A stretch of DNA of 64,000 nt from Phytophthora colocasiae (taxonomy: Eukaryota > Oomycota > Peronosporomycetes > Peronosporales > Peronosporaceae), in assembly GCA_018806915.1 (NCBI GenBank), contig JAGKQI010000019.1, positions 1 through 64,000 of the forward strand, read 5' to 3'. Under the pieces are notes generated by a model. The model saw only the letters and a program-made list of their open reading frames with translations. It was not told where the DNA came from and did no database searches. The first letter of the stretch is position 1. Each line of letters starts with the position of its first letter. Both the position numbers and the translations under genes were made by a program. Shown in pieces: positions 24,801 through 37,319 of this stretch.

Positions 24801-25584
24801 ATCTGTCATATCACTACAGATCGAGGAGGACTCACGCTTGAGCTCTGCTGTGGCCTCACCGGCCGCATTTCCCGGTACGACGCTGTGACGGTTGCCATGC
24901 GCATGACTCTTTCGGTTCTGGTCGTTCTATTTCTGAAAACTCTACAAGATCCAAGTGGATATACCGAAGAATTACATTACCACAATTCTGATACCTCGGT
25001 TTGGTCATAGACATAACTTATAGATTTCCGAAGATACCTTTGTCATACGGCATGTATAACTGCGATGATTTTTTCACTTCGTGTCATTTCTGGTAGGCCT
25101 AACCGAAGCCAACCAAGTCTCTGATCACCTACCTACCCAGTGCTGTTGCCGTTTAGAAGGGCTATAAAATAGATCTCTCATCCAAATACGAGTACACCTG
25201 TACAGGGGTATCTATGCGAATGTAATTGTACTAGTGGCACAATAGTACTAGTACATAACTACTACGGCCAAGTTGCTCTGTGGGTAACAGCATTTGGCGC
25301 AAGCAGAAGACTTCTCCCCGTAGTTTATCCTAGGCTACAGCCCCTTACAGTATTAGAGTTGATGCAAAGCTTTCCTGCTTGAAGCTTCACTTCTATCCAT
25401 CATCCATACAAACACCAAGTCAACGACTAAAATCAGCTGGTTTGATACAACGCAGGCTATGTCGCATGCTCAAAACCTTATATATTCGATAACCTGTTCA
25501 ACACCTTATCCTACATCCAAACCATTCACCTTTTTCTTCATTACCTAGAACCTATTGAAACTCAATCACCTGTTATAACCAATA
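24801..25584. other. No gene seen
   Basis: Short frames only, no recognisable protein. 'aaacaccaagtcaa' at 25410 also occurs at 17670 in the piggyBac element, so part may derive from an old copy of that element. Confidence 0.4.
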
Positions 25585-26359
25585 TGGATTTGTGCCGGTG
25601 GTGGACCCATCAAAAACGCAAGCTTCAAGTCAGACCACCAAGGTCAGGTACCCCCTACCGGGAGGCTGTTCCCCACCAGAGACTTCCCAGTCATTCCCCT
25701 CATCTCAGCTATCCACCCTCTCAAGTTCCTCATGCATAAGCTGTCCGCGCACACGACTTCACCGGGAGGCCAAGCGCCAGAAAGACCTCATCTCCTGGGA
25801 CGCCTACACCAGTGGTCTTAAAGCTGGTGCCTGGGCCAGTTTAGCCGTATGGGCGCAGTTGTTCACGGTGCTGTAACACGTACTTTACACGTGGCTTTCG
25901 TACGCGTCTGGGTGTGAGTGGGCAAATGGGCTTTAGTGGTTTCTGGCCTCAGTTTGGCTGGATTCGCTATTGTGGCTGAGAATCTGTCCTCTGGCCGGGG
26001 CCAGAATCCGGGACCAGTACGTGTCCACCCTCGACCCGAACCATACGTTGAGGTCCGCGTGATGAAGAGCCAATTGCCAATTTCGCACAAACGAGCAGCC
26101 ACCTCGCGTACGACCATCCGTACCGCAGTTTAGTCACGGCTACGGTTTACCTCTAGTGGGCGGTGATCTTCGCCTATCAGGCTACCAACACTGCCCTTGC
26201 TCGTTCGCAGCAGATCATGCACACTGAGAATCTACGGTCAAGCTGCTGGGTGGTGGTTTTGTTGTTGGGCTCTATGGCTTTCCACGATTACATGGCGAAA
26301 CGTGGCCGTTTCGGAGGAGGAAAGAGATCATGTCCAAGATCGAAGAGCTTCAAACGTAG
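25585..26359 (+). pseudogene. HIG1-domain (RCF1-like) protein gene, frame-damaged
   Basis: HIG1-domain proteins sit in the mitochondrial inner membrane and help assemble respiratory complexes. Fragments across frames: AKRQKDLISWDAYTSGLKAGAWASLAV near 25775-25850, then KWALVVSGLSLAGFAIVAE (25924-25983), then IFAYQATNTALARSQQIMHT (26168-26227). A one-base shift at about 26228 joins this last piece to RIYGQA, and Q-x3-H-x-R-x3-Q fits the family's QRRQ-type signature. The C-terminus continues VVVLLLGSMAFHDYMAKRGRF and, after another shift, ends at TAG 26357-26359. Four or more indels; a recent pseudogene or a badly assembled gene. The 5' end is uncertain. Confidence 0.5.
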
Positions 26360-26917
26360 GGCTTTTTTATGAGAAAGAGTTAGTTGTTACAAGCTTGGCA
26401 CAGTAGAAACCATTGCGAAACCACCAGAGACTTCACGGAGGCTGGCAATTAACCACGTCGCTACTGATAAGACTGAAACGAGTCAAAAATACAAAAAGAC
26501 TTGAGATGTAGTCGAAACTGAAGAAAATGAATAGCCAGCAGTGGCTTCATGACAACGGTCTCACGAATCGTTCGGGTGGTCGTCGCATGGCTACTTCAAG
26601 TGGACGGATACCTACCCAACAGTAGACGATGAGGAAGAGGACTGCTAGATGCTGTAGTGACGGGCATTGTTTCCTCTTCAAACGCAACTTGCCGACGGCG
26701 CTAACGATGCGTTAATTGACAGGAACAGGAGCAAAAGCGACTCATGTAGGCGGGAGGCACCTCTCCTGTCCGATTTGACACCGTCTGCTCGTCCTGTTGC
26801 GCCGGGTGCCTGACCAGCGCTACCCGTCCGGCCAATCTCTACAGTCAAAGATGGAAAGACGGTGACGGTCGAATTGCTCTGGTGGGGTCTCACTTTGGAG
26901 CTTACCACACGAAGACC
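26360..26917. other. Spacer before the ABCG cluster; no gene seen
   Basis: Only short frames on either strand. Probably contains the former promoter of ABCG copy 1. Confidence 0.4.
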
Positions 26918-28898
26918 ATGGCGTCGTCGCCCGTAGCACCGTACGGGAATCTGCCGGAATTGTCCCCGCCCATGCTCGAACGACCGATGCTCGAAAAGCG
27001 GGCTACACGCGTGAGAGCGGTCGGACCATGAACGGCACGTCGGACTATGATGCGATACCTGGTAAACAGTCTGCAACAGTCGCAACTTGGCGGCCAAGTA
27101 CGAGGAATTCATCAACCCTGGTGCGTACTCAGCTGGAGCGACCTTCAGTTACCTGTACCAGGCAAGAAGATGCCAAGAACCCATATTGAAGAAGACGATT
27201 CTCGACAAAGTAAGTGGTCGTAGTGCCCCCGGGGAACTAACTGCGATCATGGGGCCGTCCGGATCGGGAAAAACGACGCTTGTGGATCTATTAGCCGACC
27301 GGATCAGCTCCGGACTTGTAACGGGAACTATCGAGTTGAACGGTACCAACCGGGCGTGACCAAAACGTTCCGGAGCCGTGACGAGCTACGTGGCTCAAGA
27401 AGACACGTTGTTGGGGTCGTTTACCGTCGTTGAGACGATGAAAACGCGGCCAGACTCAGTTTGCCTAATAGTGTGGTGATGACGGACATCCACTCACGAG
27501 TGGAGAGCGTCATAGATGCGATGGGACTCGGAGCTTGTAGTAACACGTTGGTGGGCGATATCTTCCGTAAAGGGTTATCTGGCGGCCATGCCAAGCGGCG
27601 ATTGAGAGTCGCCATTGAGCTGCTATCGAACCCAAGTATCCTGATTCTGGATGAACCGACCAGCGGCTTGGACTCGAGTTCAGCCTACAAACGTTATGAA
27701 GTACATTTTGAAACTCTGCGGGGAAGGCAAGAACGTCTTGTGTGCACGATCCACCAGCCGTCGCTTCCCGTTAGTGTAATACGACATGTTCACGAACGTT
27801 ATCGTACTCGTCACAAGGTCAAACCGTGTACTGCGGCTCTCGTTCCAGTATGATCCCGCACTTCTTCTATCGGATTTAACTGTCCAAAGCATACATGAAC
27901 CCGGCCGAGTACTTTGTCAACCTGGTGAATACCGGGACTTCGAGGACCACGTGGACGTCACAAAACTTGTGTACGCGTACGCCCAAAGCTAAACGTTAAG
28001 AAGCTAAGCTTCTGGACCAACTAACGGGTGATCGCGCTTACGCTTCAGCATCTACCAGATATCGAACTCACGACCATCGTCCGCTATGCGGCAGTTCAGT
28101 GTCGCGTCATGCACCGCAAACATTAATGCGTTGAAACAAATTATCTCGCAATCCGGGGATCTAATTTCGGATCCGGTTAACGTTCCATGTATTTCTGTCT
28201 GAGTTTCATGGTGGGACCATGTACTGAGCACAAACAACGACCTGACGGAGGAGGACCTGGTGCCGATGTTGTTCTACGTGCAGGCGTTCCTGGTGTTCAT
28301 GTTTCGGTAGCTGTTCTACCGTTTTTCATCGAACAACGTGCTGTTTTCGCTCGAGAACGGGCCAACAGCTCATTGAGCGTCGTGAGCTACGTGTGTGCCA
28401 ACTTCTTGGCTAAGTTACCCGGTATCTTCCTGATCGCAGTCATGTCGACGGCGTTGGTGGTTCTACTGGCGGATTTGAATGCGATCAGAGTACTTCCTAC
28501 TGAACCTGTTCCTGTCGCTGGTGGTGTCGGAGTCCATGATGCACGTGATCGGCGCTGGGCTGTGCCTCACTACATCATCGGTATCGCTTTGGGAGCTGTG
28601 TGTGTTCGGTATGTTTATGCTGCTGTGAAGGTTTCATGGTTCCTCGTGACTCGATCCCGGACTACTGGATCTGGGGTACTACCTGGCATTCCACTCGTAC
28701 TCATTCGAGTCTTTCGTGTTCATAGCAGTTCGAGAACGAGGACGTCAGAAGAAGCTCAAGCAATTCTGAGGAAGTATGTGGGATGAGAGAATGTAGACGT
28801 CCCACAGGATATGTTGTACCTTGTGGCGTACATTGCGTGGATTCCAGATCATTTTCATGTTTATCCTTTGGAAGTTCCCACACCGGTCCTGACGCTAA
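26918..28898 (+). pseudogene. ABCG half-transporter, copy 1 (decayed)
   Basis: Same family as the copies at 29270, 32536 and 35476. Start taken at ATG 26918, by position relative to copy 2. The nucleotide-binding domain keeps Walker A ([21 protein letters not shown], about 27250-27310), a modified signature (LSGGHAKRR, near 27580) and Walker B ([15 protein letters not shown], near 27635). The H-loop (CTIHQPSLP) and the membrane domain follow in other frames, including [21 protein letters not shown] near 28330 and LWKF near 28868. More than ten indels and several stops separate the pieces. The lesion density greatly exceeds that of copies 3 and 4, so real decay is likely. Confidence 0.85.
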
Positions 28899-29269
28899 AT
28901 GGTTAGCAAGCAACGTCATCATAATTCAACTACCATATGTAAGTCTTGGAAAACTGATGCTGTAAAAGCACCGTCGAAGCTCGAAAGTGACAGAACCTGT
29001 ATGCATGAACATGTGACGATCATGCACTCGGATGTAAAGGTCCTCTCTGTGCCTGACCGTTGTCCTTCAAAGCGGCGGAACGGCGGTCACATCTTTCGCG
29101 ATAGGCGTCTCCCCACCACTGTCAGGCTGGTGTTGCGGGGTGCCGACTCGAGTCGCGACGTGCACCCAAACGTTTGCTTCAATCTGACCTGCCCTGCCAG
29201 GTGAGACGATGAACCTTATCCATCCCATCCGATCCCCAGTTCATTCGGCAATTCTCCTTCGTTGCGACC

Positions 29270-31190
29270 ATGACGTCTCTGTCTCCGAGGGGCTACGCGA
29301 TCCTCGAGTGTGATCCGAGCCAAGAACCCACGCCGTCCGGAGAAGCCGCGCGGTCAGGTCGGCACCGTCTTGGACCGGGAGATCCAGATCAAGTACGAAC
29401 GGATCCGCAATCCGTGCGTGCTCAGTTGGAGTGACTCTTCAGCTACACCGTCAAGGGTGTAAGAAGACGCCGGAGTTGCCATGGGGCACCAAGACCATTC
29501 TCGACCGGGTAAGCGGTCGGTGCGCACCCGGAGAACTCATGCAGCCATCATGGGTCCGTCCGGTTCGGGTAAACAACGCTCGTGGGATCTCTTTGGCCGA
29601 TCGTATCAGCTCCGGCGACGTGTCCGGTTTGATCGAAGTGAACGGCACGGAACGCGTGACCAAGACGTTCCGGAGCCGTAATCTAGCTACGTGGCTCAAG
29701 AAGACACGCTTTTGGGCTCCCTTTACGGTCGTTGAAACGATGCGTATGGCGGCTAAACTGAGTCTTCCGGAACACCGTCACGTCTTCATGAAATCGAGAT
29801 CCGCGTAGAAGACGTCATGGACGCTATGGGGCTCGGAACGGCTCGCGATACTTTAGGTGGGCGACATTTTCCGGAAAGGGTTATCCGGTGCCAGAAGCGG
29901 CGTTCTGAGTATCGCCATTGAACTGTTGTCGAACCCGAGCATCCTGATCTTGACGAACTCTACCAGGTGGATTGACTCCAGTGCCGCTCACAACGTCATG
30001 AAGTTCATCGTGAAACTTTGCGCGGAAGGGAAAACCGTAGTCTGGTACGATCCACCAGCCGTCATCTTTGGTGTACGAAGCATGTTCACGAACGTCATCG
30101 TCCTTGTCGGCCGGTCAAAACTGTGTTCTGTGGCCCGCGGTCCAAGATGATCCCGCATTTCGCCTCCACAGGCTACGACTGTCCACAGTACATGAACCCG
30201 GCCGAGTACTTCATCAGGTTTGGTGAATACGGACTTCCGGAGGACCATGCTGAAGTGCCGAAACTCGTGTACGCATACTGAAGAGCGACACGAACAAGCA
30301 GATCCAAAGAGAGGATCAACAGGGATAGAGTGACGCTCAAACATCTACCGGATATCCGGAAACGACCCCCGTCGGCGTTGCGTCAGTTCGCGGTGTGCTC
30401 ATGTACCGCAACACGTTGAACAACATCCGCAATCCGGGGATCTACTGGATCCGGTTGTTCGCGTATTTCTGTCTGAGTGCTTGCCATGGTGGGAACCATG
30501 TACTTGAGCACAAACAACGACCTGACTGAAGAGGACTCTGATCCCGATGTTGTCTCTACGTGCAGGCGTTCCTGGTGTTCATGTTCGGTAGCTGTTCTAC
30601 CGTTTTTCATCAGAACAACGTGCTGTTTTCGCCTGAGAACGGGCCAACAGCTCATTGAGCGTCGTGAGTTACGTGTGTGCCAACTTCTTGGCTACGTTAC
30701 CTCGGTATCTTCCTGATCGCAGTCATGTCGACGGCGTTGGTGGTTCTACTGGCGGATTTGAATGCGATCGGAGTACTCTCCTACTGAACCTGTTCCTGTC
30801 GCTGGTGGTGCTTCGGAGTCCATGATGCACGTGATCGGTGCTGCCTGTACAAATCACTACATCATCGGTATCAGCTTTGGGAGCTGGTGTGTTCGGTATG
30901 TTTCATGCTGTGGTGAAGGTTGCTCATGGTTCCTCGTGACTCCGATCCCGGACTACTGGATCTGGGGGGTACTACTCTGGCATTCCATTCGTACTCGTTC
31001 GAGTCTTTCGTGTTCAAGCCAGTTCGAGAACGAGACGTTCGGAGCAGGCTGCAAGCGATCTTAACCAAGTATATGGGATGGAGAAATGTGGATGTGACTC
31101 GTGGATATGGCCGCTGTTGGTGGTGTACATTGTGGGTTTCAGGCTATCTTCGCTTTCCTTTTGTGGAAGTTCCACACCGGACGCCGCTAA
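29270..31190 (+). pseudogene. ABCG half-transporter, copy 2 (decayed)
   Basis: Begins at ATG 29270 and ends at TAA 31188-31190 ([12 protein letters not shown] equivalent). Recognisable parts: an N-terminal [12 protein letters not shown] segment near 29410, Walker A broken by a shift near 29570, [12 protein letters not shown] near 29920 with the D-loop destroyed by a further shift, and [14 protein letters not shown] sequence near 30060. TM-domain pieces ([16 protein letters not shown] equivalent) lie near 30665. It lies 372 bp after copy 1 in the same direction. Many frameshifts; non-functional as read. Confidence 0.85.
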
Positions 31191-32535
31191 CATGACTCCG
31201 TATAAATTGTATGTAATTTTTTTTTTATTTAAGTTGAAGTCGTGTCGAAAACCGTATGAAATCCAAAAGTTAACTTGTATGCATGATTGAAAACAGGAAG
31301 CTGTCCTCTACATTAGCTTCGGGTCAACATGGCTTGCGCCAAAGGAATCGAGCCTTTCCATGTTTGGGAAGCGTGCAAATCGATCGTATCCGGTCAACTT
31401 GTCGGTCAAGTCGACCGTCAACTCGTCGTTGGAACTGTACCGGTACTGTAGTTGATCTTGCCCCGCAACGCTGCACAATGCTCGACTGTCTTTCCTGTCC
31501 TGACCAAGTTGTCACGTCAATTAAATCGTTCACGTAACTAGGAAGGTCAAAAAGTTCGCTTCCACCGATAGAACTCAGAATAAAGCGATAATGGTGATCA
31601 GCACTGCTTACAGATGTACACTTCAACACCTGCATGATTACGACCATCAAGCTGTTGGCAAAATGGCTTTAGGCCTACGCCATTTATGGTTAAAACTAGT
31701 AAATGGCAACGTTTTCGGCAGGTTATAACCATTTCTGCCGAAAAACTGCCGAAAAACGAATTAGGCCGCTGCACCCAGCAAACGTTAGCGCGGGCTGGAT
31801 ACATGCAGGGAGCAGCCTCCTGCAGAGAGTCTGGAAGCGCGCTAAGCGCCGCGCCGGAAGATGAAGGGCACACGACTCATATGGCTGGCATTCCCCACAT
31901 GCGAATACTAGGACGTGCATTACCTTCCTATGGACCATTCTTCTATGTCGACATCGCAGTTCTTTGCACACCTAACGTCAGGTAAGCTTTACCAGGACCT
32001 TTCGCTACGATGGTGTCGTAAAGTCTCCATACTGACTTTTGCGGTCGAGCCATGGTGTGGACTGGAACGAGTGCTCTTCTGAGAAATGGAAAGTGATTGA
32101 GTCCGGGCCTTCATCATTTCGCCCCTAATGGGCCATCGTCGGTCATGCGACCACTGACTGAGGCCTCCTAAAAGATGAAGCCGCTGCGAGGTAAAGAATT
32201 AATAAACATCGCTATCCTCCAGAATTGGAGGCCGATTTGAGTTTTCGGCACGAATCCGGCTGGTTTTTCCTGGTTTTTTCCTGGTTATAACCATGTTCAT
32301 GGTTTTAACCTGTGCAGCCATTTATCTCCTGTTGCCAAACGCTACGAGCAGAATCTGAGCACAAACGCATCAGGTCAACCAGCCCCCATCTGTGTCAGTA
32401 GGCACATGCTAGTGCTTCCACCAGATGCTAACGTTATCTTTCACCTTCAACACTTATCTAGAACGGATGAAGAATATCTTACGTATATTGGATCACTATA
32501 ACGCCGAGTCATACTGTCTTATTGAACTATCTCAA
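31191..32535. other. Spacer between ABCG copies 2 and 3; possible small non-autonomous element
   Basis: No supported gene. The exact palindrome TGGTTATAACCA at about 32282, a second GGTTATAACC at 31721, and imperfectly inverted stretches near 31655-31700 and 32300-32330 (AAATGGCT.. / ..AGCCATTT) hint at a short element with inverted ends of about 0.65 kb. This is weak. Confidence 0.35.
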
Positions 32536-34349
32536 CTAACGACGGCCGGTGTGGAACTTCCACAAAATGAAGGCGAAGATAGCCTGAAACCCACAATGTA
32601 CACCACCAACAGCAGCATATCACGAGTCACATCCACATTCTCCATCCCGTACTTGGCCAAAATACCTTGAGCCTGCTCCGACGTCTCGTTCTCGAACTGC
32701 TTGAACACGAAAGACTCGAACGAGTACGAATGGAATGCCAGGTAGTACCCCCAGATCCAGTAGTCCGGGATCGAGTCACGAGGAACCATGAAACCTTCAC
32801 ACAGCATGAACATACCGAACACACCAGCTCCCAAAGCGATACCGATGATGTAGTGAGGCACAGCAGCACCGATCACGTGCATCATGGACTCCGACACCAC
32901 CAGCGACAGGAACAGGTTCAGTAGGAAGTACTCGATCGCATTCAAATCCGCCAGTAGAACCACCAACGCCGTCGACATGACTGCGATCAGGAAGATACCA
33001 GGTAACGTAGCCAAGAAGTTGGCACACACGTAACTCACGACGCTCAATGAGCTGTTGGCCCGTTCTCGAGCGAAAACAGCACGTTGTTCGATGAAGAACG
33101 GTAGAACAGCTACCGACATGAACACCAGGAACGCCTGCACGTAGAACAGCAGCGGCACCAGGTCCTCCTCTGTCAAATCGTCGTTCGTGCTCAAGTACAT
33201 GGTCCCCACCATGAAACTCAGACAGAAATACATGAACAACCGGATCCAGTAGATCCCCGGATTGCGGATGTTGTTCAACGTGTTGCGGTACATGAGCACA
33301 CCGAACTGACGCATCGACGACGGCGACGGCTGCTCAATGTCCGGCAAATGCTGCAGCGTCTTGCGGTCACTCTCGATGCGGTTGCTCAGCTCCTTGCGGA
33401 TCTCACTCTGCGCGTACGATTGCACCAGCTTCGGGACGTCTGCGTGGTCGTCGAAGTCCGTATTCACGAGGCTGATAAAGTACTCGGCCGGGTTCATGTA
33501 CGTCGGACAGTCGTGGCCGACTGACGTGAAGTGCGGGATCATTTGGCGACGGGGACCGCAGTACACGGTCTGACCGGCCGACAGCACCACGACGTTCGTG
33601 AACATGTCGTAGACCAGAGACGACGGCTGATGGATCGTGCACACGATGGTTTTCCCCTCGGCGCACAGCTTCACGATGAACTTCATGACGTTGTGCGTGG
33701 CGCTCGAGTCCAACCCACTCGTAGGTTCGTCCAGGATGAGGATACTCGGGTTCGACAGCAGTTCAATGGCGATGCTTAGACGTCGCTTCTGGCCACCTGA
33801 CAGACCCTTGCGGAAGATGTCGCCTACCAGAGTGTGACGGCACGTGGCCAGTCCCATGGCTTCCACTACGTCGTCCACGCGAGCCTCGATCTGCTTGGAC
33901 GTGACGCTGTTGGGCAGACTGAGCTTGGCCGCCATGCGCATGGTCTCCAGTACAGTGAAGGAGCCGAGTAGTGAGTCCTCCTGAGCCACGTAGCTGGTCA
34001 CGGCTCGGAACGTCTTGGACACGCGTGCTTCACCGTTGAGTTCGATGTCTCCCGTCACGTCTCCGGAGCTGATGCGGTCAGCCAAGAGGTCGACGAGTGT
34101 GGTTTTTCCCGAACCGGACGGTCCCATGATGGCGGTGAGCTCTCCGGGTGCGCATCGGCCACCGACATTGTCCAAAATGGTCTTCTTCCCGTCAGGGCGT
34201 CCGACGTTTTCGGAGTTGCAACGGTGTAGCTGAGGTTGGTCCAACTGAGCACGCACGGGTTGCTAATATGCTGGTAACTTGGTTCCAGTTTCCCGCCGGT
34301 CTCGAGCGAATCCAATGTCGCATACGGCGTCGAGGTGTGGTGAAGCCAT
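32536..34349 (-). CDS. ABCG half-size transporter, copy 3
   Basis: ATP-driven membrane exporter of the ABCG/PDR (White) type, with an N-terminal nucleotide-binding domain then six membrane segments. From 34256 leftwards 574 codons are open. They contain Walker [10 protein letters not shown], signature [12 protein letters not shown], Walker [15 protein letters not shown]-loop CTIHQPSS, then the ABC2 membrane domain with its long extracellular loop. Comparison with copy 4 shows that the N-terminus ([27 protein letters not shown]) lies in other frames upstream; I take ATG 34349 as the likely start. A lost C near 32570 (GTTTCAGG versus GTTTCCAGG in copy 4) shifts the last residues, and the true stop is probably TAG 32536-32538. 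Substrate unknown. About 1.1 kb separates it from divergent copy 4. Confidence 0.9.
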
Positions 34350-35475
34350 GACGGAGATCGACGGGGTGCGGTCCGGGTCCAGCACGAAGAAGCACAAGCT
34401 GTTGGCTGTGCTACCGGGTGGAGGAACGGTGACGGTCTCGTTCTGACTGGGCGACTTGGATTGTGACGGCCAGAGGCGAACGGGTCCCAACGAGGAGGCC
34501 ACGCACGCCAATGCGAATTGCAGAGTGTGCAAATCTCCGGTCATTTCCTAAGGTGTTGGGCAGCAGTTCGGTCTCGCCTTTTCCAGGTCAATTGACGGCA
34601 GCAACAGGGACACGGCGGAGAGGTCTCATGCAGGTCAGTAACGGTGCCGCTGTTGGAGACGACGCTGCACAAACGTGGCGGTCAGGTCAGGCAGGTATGG
34701 CCAAAGTCAGGCACATGGCGCGGCACCACACGGGTCCTGTCAATTGTAAGGCAGATTGGAAGCCATCCAACGCGACTGGATGCAAGTGTCGAGGACAGTC
34801 AGGCGATGGAGACGGCGGCGCCGCGAAAGATAGGATTTTGGCCGCCGTTGCAGTGCAACCACCGAGACGATCGCCGGCAAATCGTTGCCGATGCAACTGG
34901 TTTGGAGTCCAAGTTGGATCGCATATTGTCAGGCATTGTGGTGCTATGCCTGACTCGAGATGAACAAGGTCAGGTCGTGAGAACGTCGGCGTTTACCTGT
35001 GGATACATGTCCCCTGGATGGTGTTGACGTACATGTAGGAAGTCAGGCGCATCGAGTTTGCCAAGCAACCGTTTTGTACTTAGGTCATTGCCGGATGGGT
35101 TTAGCCACCCATAATGCGATGAGTCTGCTTCAACTTTGTCAACTGGTGCTTCGTTTGAATCAAGAGATGCAATCCACTACAACTACCGGTTAGCCCAAGA
35201 CACGACTATCTAGCGCGTGTATGTGTACGCTTCCAAGTGCCATCTATCGTTAAACGCACGGCGCCGTTCGTGCCTCGACAAACTCGCAACAAAAACTGAC
35301 ACATCAAAAAAATCTCGTTACGCCTGACTCGAAAAGTAAAAGGTCAGGCAAGGCCTGGATACCTACAACTGATTGTTAGTTAGATGTCAGACGCCATTGA
35401 CACAACCAAGTCGCTTCCATTCATCAAATATCCTCGATATACAATTGCAAAACTCGCTACTAAGCGAACACCTTC
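34350..35475. promoter_or_regulatory. Bidirectional intergenic region with GTCAGGC heptamer cluster
   Basis: This spacer separates two divergent ABCG genes. GTCAGG or its complement CCTGAC occurs ten times between 34681 and 35348: 34681, 34686, 34706, 34798, 34928, 34949(rev), 34969, 35042, 35323(rev) and 35343. Eight of them extend to GTCAGGC. About 0.3 would be expected by chance in that length over both strands. The motif's role as a transcription-factor site is an inference. Confidence 0.5.
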
Positions 35476-37319
35476 ATGACGTTCGTCATGGAATCACCAC
35501 GTTCACTACGAGGTTTATCCTACGCCATGCTTGAATCCCAATCTCTGGAAACTGCAGGTAAACTTGAACCTTCCTACCAACACCTTAACAATCCATGCGT
35601 CTTGAGTTGGACCAACCTCAGCTACACCGTTGCAACTCCGAAAACGTCCGACTCTCCTACAGGTAGCAAGACCATTTTGAACAATGTCAGTGGCCGATGC
35701 GCGCCCGGAGAGCTCACCGCCATCATGGGACCGTCCGGTTCGGGAAAAACCACACTCGTCGACCTCTTGGCTGACCGCATCAGCTCCGGAGACGTGACGG
35801 GAGACATCGAACTCAACGGTGAAGCACGCGTGTCCAAGACGTTCCGAGCCGTGACCAGCTACGTGGCTCAGGAGGACTCACTACTCGGCTCCTTCACTGT
35901 ACTGGAGACCATGCGCATGGCGGCCAAGCTCAGTCTGCCCAACAGCGTCACGTCCAAGCAGATCGAGGCTCGCGTGGACGACGTAGTGGAAGCCATGGGA
36001 CTGGCCACGTGCCGTCACACCTCTGGTAGGCGACATCTTCCGCAAGGGTCTGTCAGGTGGCCAGAAGCGACGTCTAAGCATCGCCATTGAACTGCTGTCG
36101 AACCCGAGTATCCTCATCCTGGACGAACCTACGAGTGGGTTGGACTCGAGCGCCACGCACAACGTCATGAAGTTCATCGTGAAGTTGTGCGCCAAGGAGG
36201 AAAACCATCGTGTGCACGATCCATCAGCCGTCGTCTCTGGTCTACGACATGTTCACGAACGTCGTGGTGCTGTCGGCCGGTCAGACCGTGTACTGCGGTC
36301 CCCGTCGCCAAATGATCCCGCACTTCACGTCAGTCGGCCACGACTGTCCGACGTACATGAACCCGGCCGAGTACTTTATCAGCCTCGTGAATACGGACTT
36401 CGACGACCACGCAGACGTCCCGAAGCTGGTGCAATCGTACGCGCAGAGTGAGATCCGCAAGGAGCTGAGCAACCGCATCGAGAGTGACCGCAAGACGCTG
36501 CAGCATTTGCCGGACATTGAGCAGCCGTCGCCGTCGTCGATGCGTCAGTTCGGTGTGCTCATGTACCGCAACACGTTGAACAACATCCGCAATCCGGGGA
36601 TCTACTGGATCCGGTTGTTCATGTATTTCTGTCTGAGTTTCATGGTGGGGACCATGTACATGAGCACGAACGAGGACCTGACAGAGGAGGACCTGGTACC
36701 GATGTTGTTCTACGTTCAGGCGTTCCTGGTGTTCATGTCGGTAGCTGTTCTACCGTTTTTCATCGAACAACGTGCTGTTTTCGCTCGAGAACGGGCCAAC
36801 AGCTCATTGAGCGTCGTGAGTTACGTGTGTGCCAACTTCTTAGCTACGTTACCTGGTATTTTCCTGATCGCAGTCATGTCGACGGCGTTGGTGGTTCTGC
36901 TAGCTGGTTTGAACGCTTTCGAGTTCTTCCTACTGAACCTGTTCCTGTCGCTGGTGGTGTCGGAGTCCATGATGCACGTGATCGGTGCTGCTGTACCTCA
37001 CTACATCATCGGTATCGCTTTGGGAGCTGGTGTGTTCGGTATGTTCATGCTGTGTGAAGGTTTCATGGCTCCTCGTGACTCGATCCCGGACTACTGGATC
37101 TGGGGGTACTACCTGGCATTTCACTCGTACTCGTTCGAGTCTTTCGTGTTCAAGCAGTTCGAGAACGAGACGTCAGAAGAAGCTCAAGCAATTCTGAGGA
37201 AGTATGGGATGGAGAATGTGGACGTCCCACAGAATATGTTTTATCTGGTTGCCTACATTGTGGGTTTCCAGGCTATCTTCGCCTTCATTTTGTGGAAGTT
37301 CCACACCGGCCGTCGTTAG
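35476..37319 (+). CDS. ABCG half-size transporter, copy 4
   Basis: Same exporter type as copy 3 and nearly identical to it through the ATP-binding and membrane domains. About 613 residues once two one-base insertions are allowed for: near 36020 (CACACCTCTGG versus CACACTCTGG in copy 3) and near 36192-36200 (GCCAAGGAGGAAAACC versus GCCGAGGGGAAAACC). Walker A is at 35726-35760, the signature near 36050, Walker B near 36105-36145. Six hydrophobic segments follow between 36590 and 37300, and the protein ends [11 protein letters not shown]. The start ATG 35476 or the in-frame ATG 35488 precedes the conserved [17 protein letters not shown]. The insertions are probably assembly errors because reading is clean elsewhere. 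Confidence 0.9.

Noticed and set aside
34463..34963. 166-codon open frame upstream of the divergent ABCG pair
   Set aside because: Overlaps the 5' part of ABCG copy 3 and the motif-rich spacer; no protein similarity.
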